Of a stretch of DNA of 64,000 nucleotides, positions 18,030 through 26,342 are shown piece by piece (within the stretch, counting starts at the first letter, position 1; each line of letters opens with the position of its first letter). Position numbers and translations under genes: made by a program. The notes under the pieces are model-generated. The model did not search any database. It was not told the origin of the DNA and saw only the letters and a list, made by a program, of their open reading frames with translations. The stretch comes from UBA4582 sp965657335 (GTDB lineage: Bacteria; Pseudomonadota; Gammaproteobacteria; Pseudomonadales; Azotimanducaceae): assembly GCA_965657335.1 (NCBI GenBank), contig CBFHOH010000010.1, positions 66,431 to 130,430 of the forward strand. The letters run 5' to 3'.

Positions 18030-18032
18030 AAG

Positions 18033-19382
18033 TTATGTTTCAACAGATATTAATGTAGCAGTTTCGTTGCCCAGCGTAAGTCTATCTCCTGCTGAGAGCC
18101 TAGTCCCGTTGGTTACCGGTGCGTTGTTTAGAAGTACTTGGTCGGTATCCTCGGGTAACTCGATTGCCGCGGCCTTGTTCTCGCGATAAATCACGCAAAC
18201 AGGGTTTGTTTCATTAATCTCGATCACGTCATTGTTGGCAATGCCCAATGGCAATCTCATGCCAATGGCGCTGGCATGAGCGTTTAGTAGCAGGTGAGTT
18301 GGTGTTGCTTCGGGTGAGTGAATCGATGTACGCCCAATATGTGGATTTGTTGAGTGCTGTAGGTCCTGAGGTTCACTCTGCATTTTGGGTAAGGGTAGGC
18401 TGGTCACGTGCGCAACTTGATTGTCTTGCACAATTTTTTCCAGGTGCAGTTCGGTGCCCTGCGCGACGGCATCATCCTCAAGCACCGCGACTTCGACGTT
18501 GCTAAGTAACGCAAGGGAATCACTGAAGCCAGGGAAACCCTTGAATCTGTGTGAAACGTACAGTTTTGCCCGCTCGTTTGTTGGTATCTGATTACGTATA
18601 GCTTGAATCACCTGCGGGTAAATATTAGTACACGCGGAAAGCAGTTGATCAGGAGAAACGTTCACTGAGTAATTAGCGTTTTTATGTTCGAGCTCAAATG
18701 GCTTGTGCGTGGTGTCAAGATTTTTAATCCAAGCTGGCAGTTGATCGTAAAGTGCCTGTTCACTCTCAGCTTGGTACATAGGGTCAAAGCGTGAAGACTG
18801 GATGAACTGGTCAGCGATAATGTTCGCCCAGCGGTCCCAGAGCGTAAATAGACCGGATTCCGCGACCGTCAATGTTTCCGCTCTTCGAAGCAAGCCATCA
18901 TTTCTAAAAACAGAGAGAACAATTCTGTGAAGATAAATGTCGAGATGAAACACAAGGTTGTGGGGGCCGGGGGTCGCAACTGACACTAAACCTATATCGA
19001 CGAGGCCTTTGACGTTCAGTTGGCACTCGTTAGCCATACCAAGCAATAGGGCTAGCTGGTTTTTTGTGTAGTGTCCTGGCACCGCGAAAACCAGATTTTC
19101 GACATCTTGATCAAGTTGTGATGCGATGTGCTCCAGATGCGCAAAAGCCAGGTCTGCATGATGACGAACATTCGCAGTGCCGTTAGCCATGGTTTCTGTG
19201 CCGAGCTGGTTCCAGTATTTGTTGTTCGTCCATCGGGGTAATCGTCTTGCGTTTGCCGCGCCGCGATCGCCAACAAGTAAATTGTTGCCGTCGAGTACCG
19301 CATAACCAGGGCTTACCGTGACAAGTTTCCCGCTTTGGAAAACCTGAATACCGGAATCGTTAAGTTCAATCAATGTAGCCAA
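18033..19382 (-). CDS. Degenerate Hsp70/actin-like protein with FHA-like C-terminus
   Basis: 449 residues, no signal or membrane helix. The first 220 residues have an actin/Hsp70-like layout: MATLIELNDSGIQVF as the first strands, then NLVFAVPGHYTKNQLALLLG, matching the Hsp70 VPAYF..Q segment. The second phosphate loop, DLGGGT in Hsp70, is HLDIYLH here, so normal ATP binding is doubtful. The end (about 375-449) has a strand pattern with VLLNNAPVTNGTRLSAGDRLTLG, like the last half of FHA domains. The start is a TTG with GGGAA upstream. I call it a probable cytoplasmic scaffold; the exact role is unknown. Confidence 0.7.
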   Translation of the reverse strand: MATLIELNDSGIQVFQSGKLVTVSPGYAVLDGNNLLVGDRGAANARRLPRWTNNKYWNQLGTETMANGTANVRHHADLAFAHLEHIASQLDQDVENLVFAVPGHYTKNQLALLLGMANECQLNVKGLVDIGLVSVATPGPHNLVFHLDIYLHRIVLSVFRNDGLLRRAETLTVAESGLFTLWDRWANIIADQFIQSSRFDPMYQAESEQALYDQLPAWIKNLDTTHKPFELEHKNANYSVNVSPDQLLSACTNIYPQVIQAIRNQIPTNERAKLYVSHRFKGFPGFSDSLALLSNVEVAVLEDDAVAQGTELHLEKIVQDNQVAHVTSLPLPKMQSEPQDLQHSTNPHIGRTSIHSPEATPTHLLLNAHASAIGMRLPLGIANNDVIEINETNPVCVIYRENKAAAIELPEDTDQVLLNNAPVTNGTRLSAGDRLTLGNETATLISVET

Positions 19383-19410
19383 TGAATAATTCCCGCTTTA
19401 CCTTTGATGA

Positions 19411-20214
19411 TTATTGCACCTGATTCTGAAGATTTCTGATCAGCCGGTTGTCGCAGTAGTCTTCCGCGTCCAAGACCAGTCGTTCTTGAGTAAGCTGCAA
19501 CTGATGCATCAAAAACATGATGAGTATGCTGATTAAAAGTGCAACGAATGTCGAGTTAAAGGCGATGCCTAAGCTCTGGGTAACGCCTGCGATATCACCT
19601 TGTACAGCCTTGTGCGCTTGTCCGAGTGCCTGACCGATACCTCTAACGGTGCCGAGGAATCCGATCGAAGGAATTGCCCAGGCAATATAGCGGATCATTG
19701 ATAGCTCAGAGTCGAGTCGCTCAGATTCTGATTCACAGATCCCTCTGATGGTGCTTGAGACGTCCTGAATGTTGCGCGTCGACCTAAAACGATGCAGGGC
19801 GGTTAGGAGTGCGCGAGGCAGCAAAAAGCCATGCTGTGATTCTGGTAGTGCCTGAATGGGACGAGAATACTCTCGTGCGTCCTCGGGTAGAATGCTCGTG
19901 CCAAGGTTGATCGGCAGCAGGTCGAGTTGTAGCAAGTTTCTCTCTCTGTTGGTGAGCACCGCTTTGTAGCCCATGAGAGAAATCGCCCAAAACATCAGGA
20001 TAAAGCAGGCTTCTTGTTCAAAATCCCTGATGACCACATAGGTTGACCGTTCCGGTACAAAGTCTGGATTCGCATTGAGCTCTATCGCTTGCTGCTCGAG
20101 AATCGCTGTCGCATTGGGCCTGATAATAGAGACATAAACAGCGTGAACGATGATGACAGCAATAATCAGTGAAAAAAGTTGGAAGATGAATTCAACAGGC
20201 AGTTGTTTTCGCAC
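19411..20214 (-). CDS. MotA/TolQ/ExbB-type proton channel protein
   Basis: 267 residues. Helices lie at about 8-30, 68-86, 172-195 and 212-235. The channel helices carry IPSIGFLGTVRGIGQALGQA and SLGIAFNSTFVALLIS, matching the ExbB/TolQ GLxGTVxGI signature and its partner TM. The gene starts with GTG 20214, with AGGAG at a 6-base spacing. Unlike tolQ or exbB it is not next to ordinary tolR or exbD; the ExbD-like partners appear to be the two vWA proteins downstream. It should drive a periplasmic process from the proton gradient. Confidence 0.88.
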   Translation of the reverse strand: MRKQLPVEFIFQLFSLIIAVIIVHAVYVSIIRPNATAILEQQAIELNANPDFVPERSTYVVIRDFEQEACFILMFWAISLMGYKAVLTNRERNLLQLDLLPINLGTSILPEDAREYSRPIQALPESQHGFLLPRALLTALHRFRSTRNIQDVSSTIRGICESESERLDSELSMIRYIAWAIPSIGFLGTVRGIGQALGQAHKAVQGDIAGVTQSLGIAFNSTFVALLISILIMFLMHQLQLTQERLVLDAEDYCDNRLIRNLQNQVQ

Positions 20215-20222
20215 AGGTTCTC

Positions 20223-20555
20223 CTAGATGTTCGTTGGGAAGGCGACGGCTTTTTCAGTGTCGATTTCCTCACTTGGTATAAAAATCTGAACGCGCTCTCT
20301 CAAAGTCGCTGGCGCTTCAATTGCGTCTGTTTTCGCGGCTTCGTCTTCGGGTGCTGGATCAGTCTTCGGATTCGACGATACAACCTGCGGTACTTTAAGC
20401 TCTTTGGGTGCCGCGACTGATTGAGCGTTTTGTGCCGTCGGTGGTGTCGAGACCTCTGGTGTTTCTGCTTCACCAGCGTAAGTGAAGGCGACCCCGTGCA
20501 AACAGATCAGGCAAGCTGCCCGCCTTACACCCACGATGATATTGGATAATTTCAT
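20223..20555 (-). CDS. Small secreted or periplasmic protein, Pro/Ala/Glu-rich
   Basis: 110 residues with an N-terminal signal (VRRAACLICLHGVAFTYAGE) and a low-complexity mature part rich in Pro, Ala, Thr and Glu, ending in LRERVQIFIPSEEIDTEKAV. No domain recognised. ATG 20555 overlaps the stop of the PEGA-FGE gene by four bases (ATGA), and the channel gene begins eight bases after its stop, so it is a genuine operon member. It could act as a flexible periplasmic linker. Confidence 0.65.
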   Translation of the reverse strand: MKLSNIIVGVRRAACLICLHGVAFTYAGEAETPEVSTPPTAQNAQSVAAPKELKVPQVVSSNPKTDPAPEDEAAKTDAIEAPATLRERVQIFIPSEEIDTEKAVAFPTNI

Positions 20556-22609
20556 TCAACGTACCTCGCTACACGAAACCCAACATCGGTTCTCGCTTCT
20601 TCGCCGTAGTCACGAAAAGTCCAACGTAACTCACTAAAGCGGCCATGCGTGTAGTTTGAACCGCGAATGACATGATAGTCACCCTCTTTTGGACCCAGCG
20701 GGTCGGTTAGCGTTTCGTTTGGTCTTCTAAGAGAGTAGAAATCGTGAATCCACTCAGAAACATTGCCTGCAAGATCAAAAATACCGAGTTCGTTTCCCTG
20801 GTAACTTGCGACAGGCGCAGGTCCGCGAAAGTTATCACTGTAACCGGTGATATGGTAAGGCACCATATTTGCAGCAGCCTCGTCGGCGTAATTGGCGTGA
20901 ACCTCTACCGGTGGCATATTGTCGCCCCAAGGGAATCGGGTAGGTTTTGGACCCGCGGCGTACCTCGCTGACCAGACCCATTCCGCTTCAGTCGGCAAAC
21001 GATAACCGGTGTTCATCGGCATCACGCCGCGCCAAATACCATCACGATACTCATACGCCGATGGTAGTCCCTGTTTTTCACTCATCCAATTACAAAATCT
21101 AATCGCTTGCTGCCAAGTGAGATTGACCACCGGTCTGTCGCCCTGGGACAGTAGAGCGCGCCCGAGAATGCCAGAATCGTGTTGGCTATCGAATTGAAGG
21201 TATTGATCGTTCGTCACCTCATTGACGCTCATATAAAAAGGCCTTGTTAGCTCAACCTTTTTTTCGATCTCGTTCGACCGTCTGCCGGGCTCTCTTCGGT
21301 TCGCGCCCATCGTTAAATTACCGGGAATAATCAGCTTCAATGCCTGACCGACCGGGTTGGTCAATTCAGGGGATATCGAAGCAATCTGCGCCTCATCCTC
21401 AGTTTGAAGTTTGATGAGCAGCTGCTGCGAAAAGCCAGGTCTCGGGGTAACGATGGCGGTGTGGGTTGCGTAGCCAGGTTTGGTGATCTCAAAGCGATGG
21501 GTTCGGGCCGGTAAGCTTAGTCTTTGAGTGGCCTCGTCTTGCAACGCTCCGTTGATAAACAACTTCGCATCGGCTGGCTCGACTTGTATAGAAACAATAC
21601 CCAATATAGGTTTGAGCTGACGGTTAATGGAAATAGCTTCACCCGGATCGACAACGATAGTCTGGGCGGCTTGCTCAAAACCTGCACGCGACATGAGAAT
21701 TTGATACGAGTTGCCAGGTGGCAGAGTGACATCCAGTGGTGTTTGCCCGGAATACCGTCCTCCGATTGTTACGTTCGCGCCAGGAGGATCTGAAATGATC
21801 GTGATCGTGCCGTCTGCGGGAATCAGCGTTTGTTTTGGAATTTCCTGATGCTCGTTGGCGACTATGTCGAGAACAGTTTCCCATGATTTGAATCCTTTCC
21901 TCTTCAGGATGAGCTCGTGTGTTCCTTCTAGGAGCTCGACAGTGCCGGGTGTTGTGCCGAGTTCAACGCCATCAGATAATATCGCGGCGCCGGCGGGTTC
22001 GGTGTTAAAGGAAATGTTCGCCCACGCTGGCGTTAATGCAAAGGTCTCTGTTTGTTCGATGCCTCGCCCTTCGATAGTGATTTCACTGTCAAACGGTTGA
22101 AACCTGTCTGACTCGATGTGGATGTCGTGTACCCCAGGTTCGATTGATTCTATGGTGAGGGGTAAATAACCAACGGATTGCTGGTCGACAAATAGCTCAG
22201 AGTTAGAATCCCTCAGCGTTTTTACCGTCAATATGCCAGGCAATTTCTTGAACGCATAGTTGACTATTTGGTCTGCTCGGTCATCGACAGTGAATGATGC
22301 GTCAAGTGGGTGATAACCAGGTGATTCTGCATGGAATGTATAGTCACCAGAAAGCATGAGATAACGCTCACCTAATTTGTAGGCAAAAAAACCGCTGGTA
22401 ATCGAGAAGTTATTGGCCTCAGGCAACAACTGAAAGCTGACAGCCCTGGCACTGAATAGAAACGTTGCGGCTGAGCCTAGCGTGAGAAAAATGAGCGTAA
22501 TCAGTATGGGTATAGGTTTGAGCACAAAAGTGCGTTTTTTTTTCGAAGCATCCGCTCGTTGAAAGGGGGTGGCCTCGATAACTGGATTGTTGTTCGAAGT
22601 CTCGGACAT
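20552..22609 (-). CDS. Membrane-anchored PEGA-repeat protein with FGE-sulfatase fold lacking catalytic Cys
   Basis: 685 residues. A membrane helix at about 29-52 leaves a long periplasmic part. Residues 100-400 hold four or more PEGA-type repeats (for example NTEPAGAAILSDGVELGTTP, SDPPGANVTIGGRYSGQTP). Residues 425-685 match formylglycine-generating-enzyme folds: RPFYMSVNEVTNDQYLQF, GYRLPTEAEWVWSARY, LGIFDLAGNVSEWIHDFY and the closing TDVGFRVARYVE. The two catalytic Cys of true FGE are missing: the segment after HVIRGSNYTHG has none. It is therefore probably a binding scaffold, not a formylglycine maker. Starts one base inside the kinase-like gene stop (TGATG). Confidence 0.85.
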   Translation of the reverse strand: MSETSNNNPVIEATPFQRADASKKKRTFVLKPIPILITLIFLTLGSAATFLFSARAVSFQLLPEANNFSITSGFFAYKLGERYLMLSGDYTFHAESPGYHPLDASFTVDDRADQIVNYAFKKLPGILTVKTLRDSNSELFVDQQSVGYLPLTIESIEPGVHDIHIESDRFQPFDSEITIEGRGIEQTETFALTPAWANISFNTEPAGAAILSDGVELGTTPGTVELLEGTHELILKRKGFKSWETVLDIVANEHQEIPKQTLIPADGTITIISDPPGANVTIGGRYSGQTPLDVTLPPGNSYQILMSRAGFEQAAQTIVVDPGEAISINRQLKPILGIVSIQVEPADAKLFINGALQDEATQRLSLPARTHRFEITKPGYATHTAIVTPRPGFSQQLLIKLQTEDEAQIASISPELTNPVGQALKLIIPGNLTMGANRREPGRRSNEIEKKVELTRPFYMSVNEVTNDQYLQFDSQHDSGILGRALLSQGDRPVVNLTWQQAIRFCNWMSEKQGLPSAYEYRDGIWRGVMPMNTGYRLPTEAEWVWSARYAAGPKPTRFPWGDNMPPVEVHANYADEAAANMVPYHITGYSDNFRGPAPVASYQGNELGIFDLAGNVSEWIHDFYSLRRPNETLTDPLGPKEGDYHVIRGSNYTHGRFSELRWTFRDYGEEARTDVGFRVARYVE

Positions 22610-25008
22610 CAGATTTTTTCAGTGCAGCTAACATCGATGGATACCGCACCTCGCCCGCCGAGAAGAGTGAGGTTTTCATGAACGTCGCGATAACCCTTTC
22701 TGGTACCCACGATTGTGTAGGATCCAGGGATGAGCTCCATGCTCGTCTGGTCAATCTTACCGAGCGCAGCTATTCGGTATACCGTGACGTCAGTCTTGCT
22801 ATCTGAGCGAATTTGTAATTCAACAGGTATTCTCGCGAGAGACACGTAGAGAGACAAATCCTTGATTTGTTTTTTGAGTTTGGGACCCCTGTTTTTTTCC
22901 CTGGAGGCCTGCACCAACAGTTTTTTCGCTTTTTTCAACTCGGCATCTTTGGCCATAGCAGCAGGAGATTTAAGGTAACGTTCGAGTGCTAGATCAAGAT
23001 TATTTCGCTTTAATGATAGCTGGTAACCTTCTTTGGCGAAGACCAGAGAGGTATCCTGATCAAGCGCGTCCTTGTAGGATTGCAATGCCAAGCCCCATGC
23101 CTCTTGTTCGACTAGGGCGGCAGAAGCTTGTTTCATTTTCGCAAATTGTGTTTGTTTCCGAGCAATCTCGATCTGCAGCAAGCCATCGGCTGGTTCTGTG
23201 GATTCGGGAATAATTTCCCCGGCTTCATTGAAGGCCTCTCGTGCGATTTCATAGTCACTCTTGCTCAAGGCTGTAAAAGCGCGGGACATTGCTTCGTTAA
23301 AATTCCGCTGGACGATACTGTCGTTTATACGATCCATAGCGACTCCGGCGGGGTCCCAGTCGGGATCGAGCTCGAATGCTGCAGCATACTTTGTCAGCGC
23401 TTTGTCAAATAATCGATTTTGTTCGAATTCCTCGCCGCGTTTCATCATCACCAATACCGTACCAAGGTTTTCTGCGCGTATCAGTGCATTTTCAATATCA
23501 GGGTTGCCCGGATCTATGGCATTCAATATTTTGTATGCCGCTCTTGCCGTGACGTCATCGCCTGCGAGCAATGCTGTTTCCCCGCGCGCTTGGTTTAGAT
23601 CCCTAACCTCGTCCACCCGAGTGAGCAGTAAATCAAGCTGTTCCATCGCTTGCTGATAATTGTCCATCGCAGCTTGGTAATTTTCGAGTCGGTAAAACTC
23701 GTCCCCAGCGAGGCCTAATTCTACAACCGCGGAATACTCCTGACGTCCCCACTCACCAACAGCGAGGTCTTCCAATTGAAGCTGTTTACGCAAGAGTTCA
23801 GTGGCAATTGTTTTTCCGTCGATAATTAGACGTTCCCGTAAAGCGGCTTCCATAGGGGCCAACTTAACTTCGGCAAAGGTCTCAGTATCCGGGCCCGCGT
23901 TGACAGCCGGGTTTTCTGACGCTGTTGGTGTAACAATGCCAGCCTCTGCAGGGCTTTCCGTCTGAGACGCGACTACTGGCTTCGGCACAAGGGTTGGCAA
24001 GTAAAAAAATACGACCCCGCCGAGGACCGCGATGAGTGCGAAAATCATAAACGCCGTAGACGCAGACATGACACTTCGTTCTCTGGGTGTAGCGTGCTCG
24101 ATAACGGGGAGGCCTTGCTTTCCTGCTAAGCCAGCTGGACCGTCGGCGGTTTTGATCGAGGCAGTTGCATCAGTATTGGCACTCTCTGCTCTCGAGAAGA
24201 GTGAGGGCGAAATACTTTCGAGATTTTCATTGCTATTTTGGCCGTAATTTTCGTCGATTAACCGTTGCAGCGTATTAATATCTGTCGGTCTATCTTGCGC
24301 GATCGGAGATAACATCGCCTCGAGATAATGCTTAAATTCAGCCGTTATCGGCTCGTCGACAACGAAAGCGCCCTCTGCCTGCCAATCCCGGTTCGTGGTA
24401 ATTTTGTAGATCAACGCGCCAAGCGCATAAATGTCTGCTGCGATATCGGGCGCGTCGCCGTTGCGGAGTTGTGGGCTAAGATAGAACGAGCTGCCAGGGT
24501 CTTGTCGCTGTTCCACTCGCGTAAAGTGGGTGATCAAGGTCTGGTTGTCAGGGCTTACGACAATGCTGGCCGGATTAAGCGCTCCATGAGCAATACCAAG
24601 CCCGTGAAAAAAAGAAATCGCTTCGAGTAATTGTTCGATTAAAGGCTTTAGTTCTGAAAGTGACAGGGAAAGGTCGAGAGGTGCGGTTCCTTTATTGAAT
24701 TGGGTAACAATAAAAGGATGTCCTTTTTCTGCACCTGCCTCAAGAGTTCTGACAATGCTCGGATGAACCAGTCCCCGAGTGGCGCGCAGTCTGACGGTTA
24801 GCGCCTCTACCTCTTTGGCGAGAGTGTCAGTTTGTTCTATCGCCGGGTAGATGTGGATTGCTACTCGTTCGTTTGACAGGCTGTTAACCGCTAGCCATGT
24901 TTCGCAGGGTTCGGCCTCTGCTGGCCCTTCGAGCGCGCTCGAGCGCATGTTATGCAACAGAGAGTAGTGGTCTGTGAATTCCTGCCCTTCGCTAAATTTC
25001 AGAGTCAT
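22609..25008 (-). CDS. Membrane-anchored pseudokinase with TPR-like and PEGA-like regions
   Basis: 799 residues. About 1-262 fold as a Ser/Thr kinase, but catalytic residues are gone: the VAIK lysine is His (RVAIHIY), HRDLKPxN reads HGALNPAS, and DFG reads HFT. The F-helix part DIYALGALIYKIT remains. A membrane helix at about 315-336 (MIFALIAVLGGVVFFYLP) puts the rest outside. Residues 380-690 are helical repeats of TPR type with NYQAAMDNYQQAMEQLD, and the end has a PEGA-like SYTIVGTRKGYRDVHENL. It is the PASTA-kinase layout in outline but inactive. The gene overlaps PEGA-FGE by one base. Confidence 0.82.
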   Translation of the reverse strand: MTLKFSEGQEFTDHYSLLHNMRSSALEGPAEAEPCETWLAVNSLSNERVAIHIYPAIEQTDTLAKEVEALTVRLRATRGLVHPSIVRTLEAGAEKGHPFIVTQFNKGTAPLDLSLSLSELKPLIEQLLEAISFFHGLGIAHGALNPASIVVSPDNQTLITHFTRVEQRQDPGSSFYLSPQLRNGDAPDIAADIYALGALIYKITTNRDWQAEGAFVVDEPITAEFKHYLEAMLSPIAQDRPTDINTLQRLIDENYGQNSNENLESISPSLFSRAESANTDATASIKTADGPAGLAGKQGLPVIEHATPRERSVMSASTAFMIFALIAVLGGVVFFYLPTLVPKPVVASQTESPAEAGIVTPTASENPAVNAGPDTETFAEVKLAPMEAALRERLIIDGKTIATELLRKQLQLEDLAVGEWGRQEYSAVVELGLAGDEFYRLENYQAAMDNYQQAMEQLDLLLTRVDEVRDLNQARGETALLAGDDVTARAAYKILNAIDPGNPDIENALIRAENLGTVLVMMKRGEEFEQNRLFDKALTKYAAAFELDPDWDPAGVAMDRINDSIVQRNFNEAMSRAFTALSKSDYEIAREAFNEAGEIIPESTEPADGLLQIEIARKQTQFAKMKQASAALVEQEAWGLALQSYKDALDQDTSLVFAKEGYQLSLKRNNLDLALERYLKSPAAMAKDAELKKAKKLLVQASREKNRGPKLKKQIKDLSLYVSLARIPVELQIRSDSKTDVTVYRIAALGKIDQTSMELIPGSYTIVGTRKGYRDVHENLTLLGGRGAVSIDVSCTEKI

Positions 25009-25028
25009 AGATATCAGGCGTGCCAGTG

Positions 25029-26252
25029 TTAGCGGTCGTTCCGGGCTGGAAGCCCGGTTTCTTCAACATATATTTGTTTGAGAATCTCGCGCCACTCTTC
25101 GTACTGTATATCAGCTGTGCCCGTCAGTTCGACTGTGCGGCCCTCGATATCCAGCACATGTGGCGTGATTTCAGCCCCCAGTGATTCACTTATTTCTTTA
25201 AGCGCATTTTCGTGAACCTCGGCTTGTTGTCGCCGATTCAAACCTGACTTGAAGAGACCGATGCCCCCGCCGACGACACCGAGACTGGCTGCTTGGCTGG
25301 CGTATGTGTTGCTTTGCTTGCTTGCACTTGCCGCGACGCCGGCTAAAACCACGGCTGCACCGCCTAATGAACGTTTCATGGCTTCCTTGTTTAGCCGTTT
25401 TGCAGCAACAGCTTCATCATAAGTTGCATATCGCCACTCGTGGTAAGAGGCTTTCATGTCGCGAAAGAAGTTTCCATAGTAATCATCAAGCGTATCTACG
25501 AATAGGTACTCTCGCTCCTTAATCCGATTTACCCGAACCAGCATCTGGTCGTTGTTCGCCGGTAATTGCTGTACTTTAGCGATACCTTGCGATTCTGACA
25601 GGTAACCGCTAAAAGCTTCTGGCGATAATCGAATAGCGTATCGAAGGCTTGAAACCTGCTTTATTTTGGCGAGTTCGATGTTTTCTAGCTTCTGTCGGTA
25701 TATCAAGATAGCGTTCGCAATATCGTTATAGATATCTTGGAATGGATCTTCCTTTGGCGCTTCATAGGAATATTTACTTGCAGTGTCAGTGAACGTGCGG
25801 GAAAGCCAAACTTGGCCGGTCGAGTCTGCGACGTTGACCTGAAGTTTCAATTCCTCGCCGTTTGAATCGAGAATTTTTCCGGTGATCAGAATGTCTACTG
25901 CTTCGGTAAATTGCGGTATGACTCTTACAGCGCCCCAGTTGCCGGTCAACTCGAGCGTGTCCTTCAGCTGATAAGCAATGTAACGGGCTTCTGCACGGCG
26001 AACATCGGGGATGATGCTTGAGTTTTCCAGCGCCTCTTCACCTTCTGGAATGCCGGGTTCGAGCGGCATAATGCCGATGTCCATGTAGAGATCGATCGGG
26101 GGTTGTGATTTAGCGACCATCGGAGGCGTAGAGTTCGCCCGAACGACCTCCGTAGAAGAACAGGCAGGGATAGCAGTTACCGCGCAAATGACACCGAACA
26201 AAGTGAAAATCTGCTTCACGATGTTATGCGAGGTTGTAGCTAGATACTTCAT
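25029..26252 (-). CDS. Putative lipoprotein, operon member of unknown function
   Basis: About 407 residues. The signal ends in VTAIPACSS, an imperfect lipobox, so outer-membrane lipid anchoring is likely. The early part with VDILITGKILDSNGEELKL and VWLSRTFTDTASKY resembles a CsgG/TolB-N-like stress-lipoprotein fold, but I do not assert membership. A glycine-rich hydrophobic stretch, AAVVLAGVAASA, lies near residue 300. ATG 26252 has AGGAG six bases upstream; a GTG precedes it directly. Twenty bases separate it from the kinase-like gene. A six-pair hairpin, CACCGA/TCGGTG at 26282-26299, lies between it and the gene upstream. Confidence 0.7.
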   Translation of the reverse strand: MKYLATTSHNIVKQIFTLFGVICAVTAIPACSSTEVVRANSTPPMVAKSQPPIDLYMDIGIMPLEPGIPEGEEALENSSIIPDVRRAEARYIAYQLKDTLELTGNWGAVRVIPQFTEAVDILITGKILDSNGEELKLQVNVADSTGQVWLSRTFTDTASKYSYEAPKEDPFQDIYNDIANAILIYRQKLENIELAKIKQVSSLRYAIRLSPEAFSGYLSESQGIAKVQQLPANNDQMLVRVNRIKEREYLFVDTLDDYYGNFFRDMKASYHEWRYATYDEAVAAKRLNKEAMKRSLGGAAVVLAGVAASASKQSNTYASQAASLGVVGGGIGLFKSGLNRRQQAEVHENALKEISESLGAEITPHVLDIEGRTVELTGTADIQYEEWREILKQIYVEETGLPARNDR

Positions 26253-26342
26253 CACAAGCTCCTATAAATGTGTTCCATGCCCACCGATTCCTTTCGGTGA
26301 GACGAGTTATATTACGTAGCAGGCAGCTCCTTTAAAAGCCAT

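Noticed and set aside
15940..20214. Zorya-type defence system
   Set aside because: A MotA-like plus anchored partner is present, but there is no OmpA/peptidoglycan-binding domain on the partner, no ZorC, and no helicase or nuclease, so the Zorya assignment does not fit.
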